Shown here: positions 59,955 to 64,000 of the stretch, piece after piece
Position numbering within the stretch: the first letter of the stretch is position 1
Layout of the letters: every line of letters begins with the position of its first letter
From: Zhengella sedimenti
GTDB lineage: Bacteria > Pseudomonadota > Alphaproteobacteria > Rhizobiales > Rhizobiaceae
Direction: 5' to 3'
Assembly: GCF_046506625.1 (NCBI RefSeq)
Contig: NZ_JBKFFP010000007.1
Span: 1 to 64,000 of the forward strand
DNA length: 64,000 bases
Position numbers and translations under genes: made by a program
The notes under the pieces: model-generated
What the model was told of the DNA's origin: nothing
Seen by the model: only the letters and a program-made list of their open reading frames with translations
The model's database searches: none

Positions 59955-62065
59955 CCGCCAACCCTTTCGAACCAGGCATCCTCGGAAATCACTTCGATAC
60001 CAAGCTCTTCCGCCTTCTTGAGCTTCGAACCCGCCCCCGGTCCGGCGACCACAAGATCAGTCTTGCGGGAAACCGAGCCTGCCACCTTGGCGCCCAGGCT
60101 TTCCGCCATCGACTTGGCTTCGTCGCGGCTCATGCGTTCCAGGGATCCGGTAAAGACAATGGTCTTGCCGGCGACAGGGCTGTCGCTTTGCGGCTTCTCC
60201 GCGTCTTGTACATCGAGTTCACCGACCAGATCCTCGACCATGGTGCGGTTGTGAACTTCGGAGAAATAGCGCGCGACCGATTCGACCACGGCCGGTCCGA
60301 TATCGTCGAGCGCGTCCATGTCGTCGGCAGCCTGCGTGTCGCCTGCCGCTACGGCAAGTGCAGCTTTCTCGAAGGCGTCCCAGGAGCCATAGGCGCGCGC
60401 CAGCGTCTTTGCGGTGGTCTCGCCCACATGCCGGATGCCGAGCGCGAAGATCAACCGTTCCAGCGCGATCGACCTCCGCGCCTCGATGGCGTCAAACAGC
60501 TTTTGCGCCGAAGTCTCGCCATAGCCATCGCGGTTTTTCAGCTTCTTGAGGCTGTTGGCCGCGTCACGCCGTGCAAGCGTGAAGATGTCCGCGGGCGTGC
60601 GGATCGGAAGGTCGGGATCGTCGTAGAAATATTCGATCTGCTTGTCGCCCAGTCCCTCTATGTCGAAGGCCTTGCGCGAGACGAACAGCTTGAGATGCTC
60701 CTTGCGCTGGAAGGGACAGGCAAACTCCCCCGAACAGCGCCGCACCACGCCTTCCCCGCCGGAGGCATTGGCTTCGCGGATGACTGGCGTCTTCAACTCG
60801 CAAGGACAGACGGTTGGAAACGCGAAGGCTTGCGCATCGTCGGGGCGCTTGTCGGCCAGATAGCCGAGGATTTGCGGTATCACATCGCCGGCGCGCTGCA
60901 CGATCACCGTGTCGCCAATCATGATCCCGAGGCGCTCGATTTCCTCGGCATTGTGCAGGGTCGCGTTTGTGACCACGACACCGCCCACTGTCACGGGCTC
61001 AAGCCTTGCCACCGGGGTCAGTGCTCCCGTACGGCCGACCTGGATGTCAATGCCCTTGAGTGGCGTCATGGCCTTCTCGGCCGGGAACTTGTGAGCGATT
61101 GCCCAGCGCGGACTGCGGGACACGAAACCGAGCCGCTTCTGCAAGTCGAGACGATCGACCTTGTAGACCACACCGTCAATGTCATAGCCCAGTTCGCCGC
61201 GTTCTTCCTCGATGGCATGATAATGGTCGATCAGGGCTTCGACCGAAGTGAAGCGCCGCATGAGCGGGTTGACGCGAAAGCCGAGTGCGGCAAACCACTC
61301 CACCATTTCCATCTGCGTTTCACGCGGCATCTCGCCAATCTCGCCCCAGGCATAGGCAAAGAACTTCAGCGGGCGCGAAGCCGTGACCGAACTGTCCAAC
61401 TGCCTGAGCGAACCTGCAGCCGCATTGCGCGGATTGGCGAAGGTCTTGCCTCCGCTCTCTTCCTGGCGCGCATTCAACGCCTGGAAATCGGCATGACCCA
61501 TATAGACCTCGCCGCGCACTTCCAGCACATCCGGGACATCGCCGGAAAGATGGCCTGGAATGTCGTCGATCGTGCGCGCATTGGCAGTGACGTTTTCGCC
61601 GGTCTGTCCGTCGCCCCGCGTCGCGGCGCTGATGAGCGTCCCCTTCTCGTAGCGCAGGTTGAGCGAAAGCCCGTCGATCTTCGGTTCGGCTGTCAGAGCC
61701 AGTTCCGCACCCTCTTCCATGCGCAGGAACCGGCGGATGCGGGCGGCGAAATCCCGTACATCCTCATCCGAAAACGCGTTGTCGAGAGACAGCATCGGCA
61801 CCGCATGGGTGACCTTGTCGAACTTTTCCGAAACCGTCGCACCGACCCGCAGCGAGGGTGAATCCGCCAGGACCAGATGCGGGAAACGTTTTTCCAGGGC
61901 CTCGTTGCGCCGCCGCAAGGCATCATAGTCCGCATCCGAGATTTCCGGCTGATCCTCGGCGTGATAGAGCCGGTCATGGTGTGCGATTTCTTCGGCAAGG
62001 CGCTTGAGTTCGGCCTTGGCCTGGGTTTCGTTCAATCGATCGACTGGTGTGGTCTTGTCGGACAT
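59951..62065 (-). CDS. ligA: NAD-dependent DNA ligase
   Basis: A 704-residue ligase sealing nicks with NAD. The N-terminal domain Ia (YHAEDQPEISDADYDAL) binds NAD, KxDG motif in EPKIDGLSLNLRYEKG holds the adenylated lysine, followed by the OB fold, zinc finger (four cysteines near TVCPCELKTP...C), helix-hairpin-helix repeats and a BRCT domain at the end (IVFTGSLERMSRDEAKSMAESLGAKV). The ATG at 62063-62065 precedes MSDKTTPVDRL. It follows recN on the same strand after 55 bases and precedes DUF2461. Confidence 0.97.
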   Translation of the reverse strand: MSDKTTPVDRLNETQAKAELKRLAEEIAHHDRLYHAEDQPEISDADYDALRRRNEALEKRFPHLVLADSPSLRVGATVSEKFDKVTHAVPMLSLDNAFSDEDVRDFAARIRRFLRMEEGAELALTAEPKIDGLSLNLRYEKGTLISAATRGDGQTGENVTANARTIDDIPGHLSGDVPDVLEVRGEVYMGHADFQALNARQEESGGKTFANPRNAAAGSLRQLDSSVTASRPLKFFAYAWGEIGEMPRETQMEMVEWFAALGFRVNPLMRRFTSVEALIDHYHAIEEERGELGYDIDGVVYKVDRLDLQKRLGFVSRSPRWAIAHKFPAEKAMTPLKGIDIQVGRTGALTPVARLEPVTVGGVVVTNATLHNAEEIERLGIMIGDTVIVQRAGDVIPQILGYLADKRPDDAQAFAFPTVCPCELKTPVIREANASGGEGVVRRCSGEFACPFQRKEHLKLFVSRKAFDIEGLGDKQIEYFYDDPDLPIRTPADIFTLARRDAANSLKKLKNRDGYGETSAQKLFDAIEARRSIALERLIFALGIRHVGETTAKTLARAYGSWDAFEKAALAVAAGDTQAADDMDALDDIGPAVVESVARYFSEVHNRTMVEDLVGELDVQDAEKPQSDSPVAGKTIVFTGSLERMSRDEAKSMAESLGAKVAGSVSRKTDLVVAGPGAGSKLKKAEELGIEVISEDAWFERVGG

Positions 62066-62120
62066 GAAAACCGCCGGAGCTTGGGAATCGGCGGCAAGAG
62101 TAGAGTATCTTCCGGGCCGC

Positions 62121-63797
62121 TCAAGCCCGCGGATCACCATTCTCCGTCAGCAGCCGCGCAGCAGCGGCCCTCGCTTCGTCCGTCACCGTGGCGCCCGCCA
62201 GCATGCGGGCCAGTTCTTCGGCGCGTTCGCTCCGGTCCATGACCGATATTCGGGTCGCGACCCTCTCGCCATCGCCCCCCTTGGCGATCAGGTAATGCGT
62301 GGTCGCCCGGGCGGCGACCTGCGGCGCGTGGGTGACCGACAGCACCTGGACGTTCTGCGCAAGGCGGGCCAGACGCTGCCCAATGGCATCGGCTACGGCA
62401 CCGCCAACGCCGGTGTCGATTTCATCGAAAACGAGTGTCGGCGCCGAACCGCGATCAGCCAGCGCCACCTTCAGCGCTAGGAGGAAGCGCGACAGCTCGC
62501 CGCCGGACGCCACCTTCATCATTGGCCCCGGCCGTGTGCCCGGGTTCGTGCGAACCCAGAATTCCACCGTGTCGAATCCTTCGGCTGCCCTGTTGTCCGG
62601 ATTGCTTTCCACCTGGACGATGAACTCTGCTCGCTCCAGCTTCAAGGCCGGCAATTCAGCCATGACGGCACTTGCCAGCATGGCCGCGGCGCCATGACGT
62701 CTGGCGGACAAACCCGCGGCAACCTGCTCGTAGGCCGAGAGTGCCGCGCTCGCGGCCTGTTCCAGCCTGGGCAGCCGTTCCGCTCCCGCATCGAGGTCGG
62801 CCAGATCCGCTGCCATGCTGTCCCGCAATTCCGCCAGCTTGTCGACCGTCACGTTGTATTTGCGCCCCGCCGCACGCAGCGCGAACAGCCGCTCCTCTGT
62901 CTCCTCCAGGCGGCGCGGGTCGTATTCACTGGCGCGCATGGCCTCGTCTATGCCCTGCGCCGCCGCATCGAGCGAGATCAGCGCCTCGTCCAGGGACTTC
63001 AGGATGTCGTCCAGCATGCCCGGCACCTCCGCCGCCTTGCGTTCAAGCCGGCGCAGAAGCGAGGACAGTTGCGGGATCGGAGAGCCGTCGCCGGACAAGG
63101 CTGTCTGTGCATCGGCGATCTCGACCGCGATCTTCTCCGCCCGCATCATGCTGGCACGTTCGTCAGCAAGCGCCGTTTCCTCGCCGGGTTGCGGATCGAG
63201 TTCTTCGAGCTCGCTTACCGATGCGCGAAGAAAATCCGCCTCACGGGCTGCCGCCTCCACCTTCTGCCGATGCTTGCGCAGGTCGCCTTCGGCCTGCCGC
63301 CAGGCCCCATGGGCCGCCGCGACTGCCAAAGCTTCACCGGTATGCCCGCCAAAGGCGTCAAGCAGCTCACGATGCGCCGCCGGATCGACAAGCGCCCGGT
63401 CATCGTGCTGACCGTGTATCTCGACCAGCGCCAGGCCGATTTGCCGCATCAAGGCGACGCTGGCCGCCTGGTCGTTGATGAAGACACGTGTGCGCCCATC
63501 GGCGTTTTGCACACGCCGCAGGATGATATCGCCGTCGTCTGGTATTTCATTGGCGGCAAGCATTGCCCGCGCCGGATGGTTCGAAGGCACGTCGAAGACC
63601 GCCGTCACCTGTCCCTGTGTCGCTCCGTGGCGAACGAGAGAGGCATCGCCGCGTGCGCCGAGCGCCAGCGAAAGCGAATCGAGCAAGATCGATTTGCCCG
63701 CGCCGGTCTCACCCGTCAGGACGGACAGCCCGGCCGGAAACTCGATATCGAGCCGTTCGATCAGAACGATGTCGCGGATCGAAAGGTGGCAGAGCAT
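62121..63797 (-). CDS. recN: DNA repair protein RecN
   Basis: A 558-residue SMC-like protein. LSIRDIVLIERLDIEF and the Walker A GETGAGKSILLDSLSLALG start it; a long coiled coil fills the middle, and VASGGELSRFLLALKVAL (signature) with VFDEIDTGVGG (Walker B) forms the C-terminal half of the ATPase. It acts at double-strand breaks. The start at 63795-63797 was chosen at the domain edge; longer forms at 63854 or 63920 would cover the end of bamD. It follows bamD by 11 bases. Confidence 0.97.
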   Translation of the reverse strand: MLCHLSIRDIVLIERLDIEFPAGLSVLTGETGAGKSILLDSLSLALGARGDASLVRHGATQGQVTAVFDVPSNHPARAMLAANEIPDDGDIILRRVQNADGRTRVFINDQAASVALMRQIGLALVEIHGQHDDRALVDPAAHRELLDAFGGHTGEALAVAAAHGAWRQAEGDLRKHRQKVEAAAREADFLRASVSELEELDPQPGEETALADERASMMRAEKIAVEIADAQTALSGDGSPIPQLSSLLRRLERKAAEVPGMLDDILKSLDEALISLDAAAQGIDEAMRASEYDPRRLEETEERLFALRAAGRKYNVTVDKLAELRDSMAADLADLDAGAERLPRLEQAASAALSAYEQVAAGLSARRHGAAAMLASAVMAELPALKLERAEFIVQVESNPDNRAAEGFDTVEFWVRTNPGTRPGPMMKVASGGELSRFLLALKVALADRGSAPTLVFDEIDTGVGGAVADAIGQRLARLAQNVQVLSVTHAPQVAARATTHYLIAKGGDGERVATRISVMDRSERAEELARMLAGATVTDEARAAAARLLTENGDPRA

Positions 63798-63808
63798 GGC
63801 CCGCCGTT

Positions 63809-64000
63809 TCAGCTCGCGCTTGTCGTGAGCCTGCGCGCTGCCCGGGAAATCCATGAACCCTGGTTTTCCTCGGGCGCATAGCCACCCTGCTGCAACAGGG
63901 CATAGGCATCCTTGTACCACTTGGAATCAGGGTAGTTATGCCCGAGAACGGCCGCCGCAGTCTGTGCCTCGTGGACGATGCCCATGGCGAGATAGGCTTC
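63809..64000 (-). CDS. bamD: Outer membrane assembly lipoprotein BamD, C-terminal part (gene cut by window edge)
   Basis: The last 63 residues are inside the window, ending at TGA (63809-63811). They include EAYLAMGIVHEAQTAAAV, LGHNYPDSKWYKDAYALL and the C-terminal GSWISRAAR, which match the tetratricopeptide end of BamD (ComL). BamD is an essential part of the BAM complex that inserts beta-barrel proteins in the outer membrane. The start lies beyond the right edge. Order bamD-recN-ligA is conserved in Hyphomicrobiales. Confidence 0.88.
   Translation of the reverse strand, partial: EAYLAMGIVHEAQTAAAVLGHNYPDSKWYKDAYALLQQGGYAPEENQGSWISRAARRLTTSAS

Overview
The window reads as chromosomal DNA of an alphaproteobacterium of the order Hyphomicrobiales (Rhizobiales). 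The support is: a circularly permuted ssrA gene with the tag ANDNYAEARLAA next to sspB; the run bamD-recN-ligA; the run hflK-hflC-DUF2065-degP beside miaA/serB and folA/thyA; and an alpha-type SspB/DUF4169/RHH trio. Coding density is high, genes often overlap by 4 bases, and I see no prophage, insertion sequence, CRISPR array or rRNA. The genus cannot be fixed from this sequence.

Left part (1-12 kb): a tRNA-Lys(CTT), a minus-strand group of PhzF-like isomerase, Nudix-like protein and endonuclease/exonuclease/phosphatase protein, a LuxR regulator fused to a degenerate alpha/beta hydrolase, a PilZ protein, a divergent 7TM sensor kinase/NarL-type regulator pair, a PLP aminotransferase, ilvC, an isolated Flp-type pilin and pdxJ. 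From 12 to 23 kb: a small membrane protein, a DUF4375-like protein, a truncated hemoglobin, a RecD-like helicase, then a branched-chain amino acid operon (ilvB, lipoprotein, EamA transporter, ilvN) headed by a leader peptide with Ile-Leu-Val-Val codons and a terminator hairpin, followed by a HerA-type ATPase and a diguanylate cyclase.

Middle part (23-38 kb): miaA and serB diverge from overlapping start codons. Then come the membrane protein quality-control set (degP, DUF2065, hflC, hflK), folate/thymidylate genes (folA, thyA), DUF2853, ssrA with sspB (tagging and delivery to ClpXP), two small proteins, a very long AsmA-family protein that seems to start at CTG, and a GlcD-like FAD oxidase. 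From 38 to 50 kb: a thioesterase, a CLC channel, an unusual kinase-like protein with an acyl-CoA-synthetase C-terminal domain, a PcrA/UvrD helicase, a secreted hydrolase, a glutamine amidotransferase, and a 531-residue isocitrate lyase preceded by a striking repeat-rich control region.

Right part (50-64 kb): DUF2189 protein, hexapeptide acyltransferase, CreA, a small membrane protein with SCO1, a CPA-type antiporter overlapping prmA, DUF1127, M24 aminopeptidase, AzlCD exporter, DUF2461, ligA, recN and the 3' end of bamD running off the edge.

The genes are mostly housekeeping. Themes that recur are branched-chain amino acid synthesis and export (ilvB, ilvN, ilvC, EamA, AzlCD), protein quality control (ssrA, sspB, HflKC, DegP), DNA repair (pcrA, recN, ligA, herA, RecD-like) and c-di-GMP (GGDEF, PilZ). 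The most notable items are the ilv attenuator, the kinase/AMP-binding-C fusion, the LuxR-hydrolase fusion with a broken catalytic triad, the CTG start of the AsmA protein and the aceA upstream repeats.
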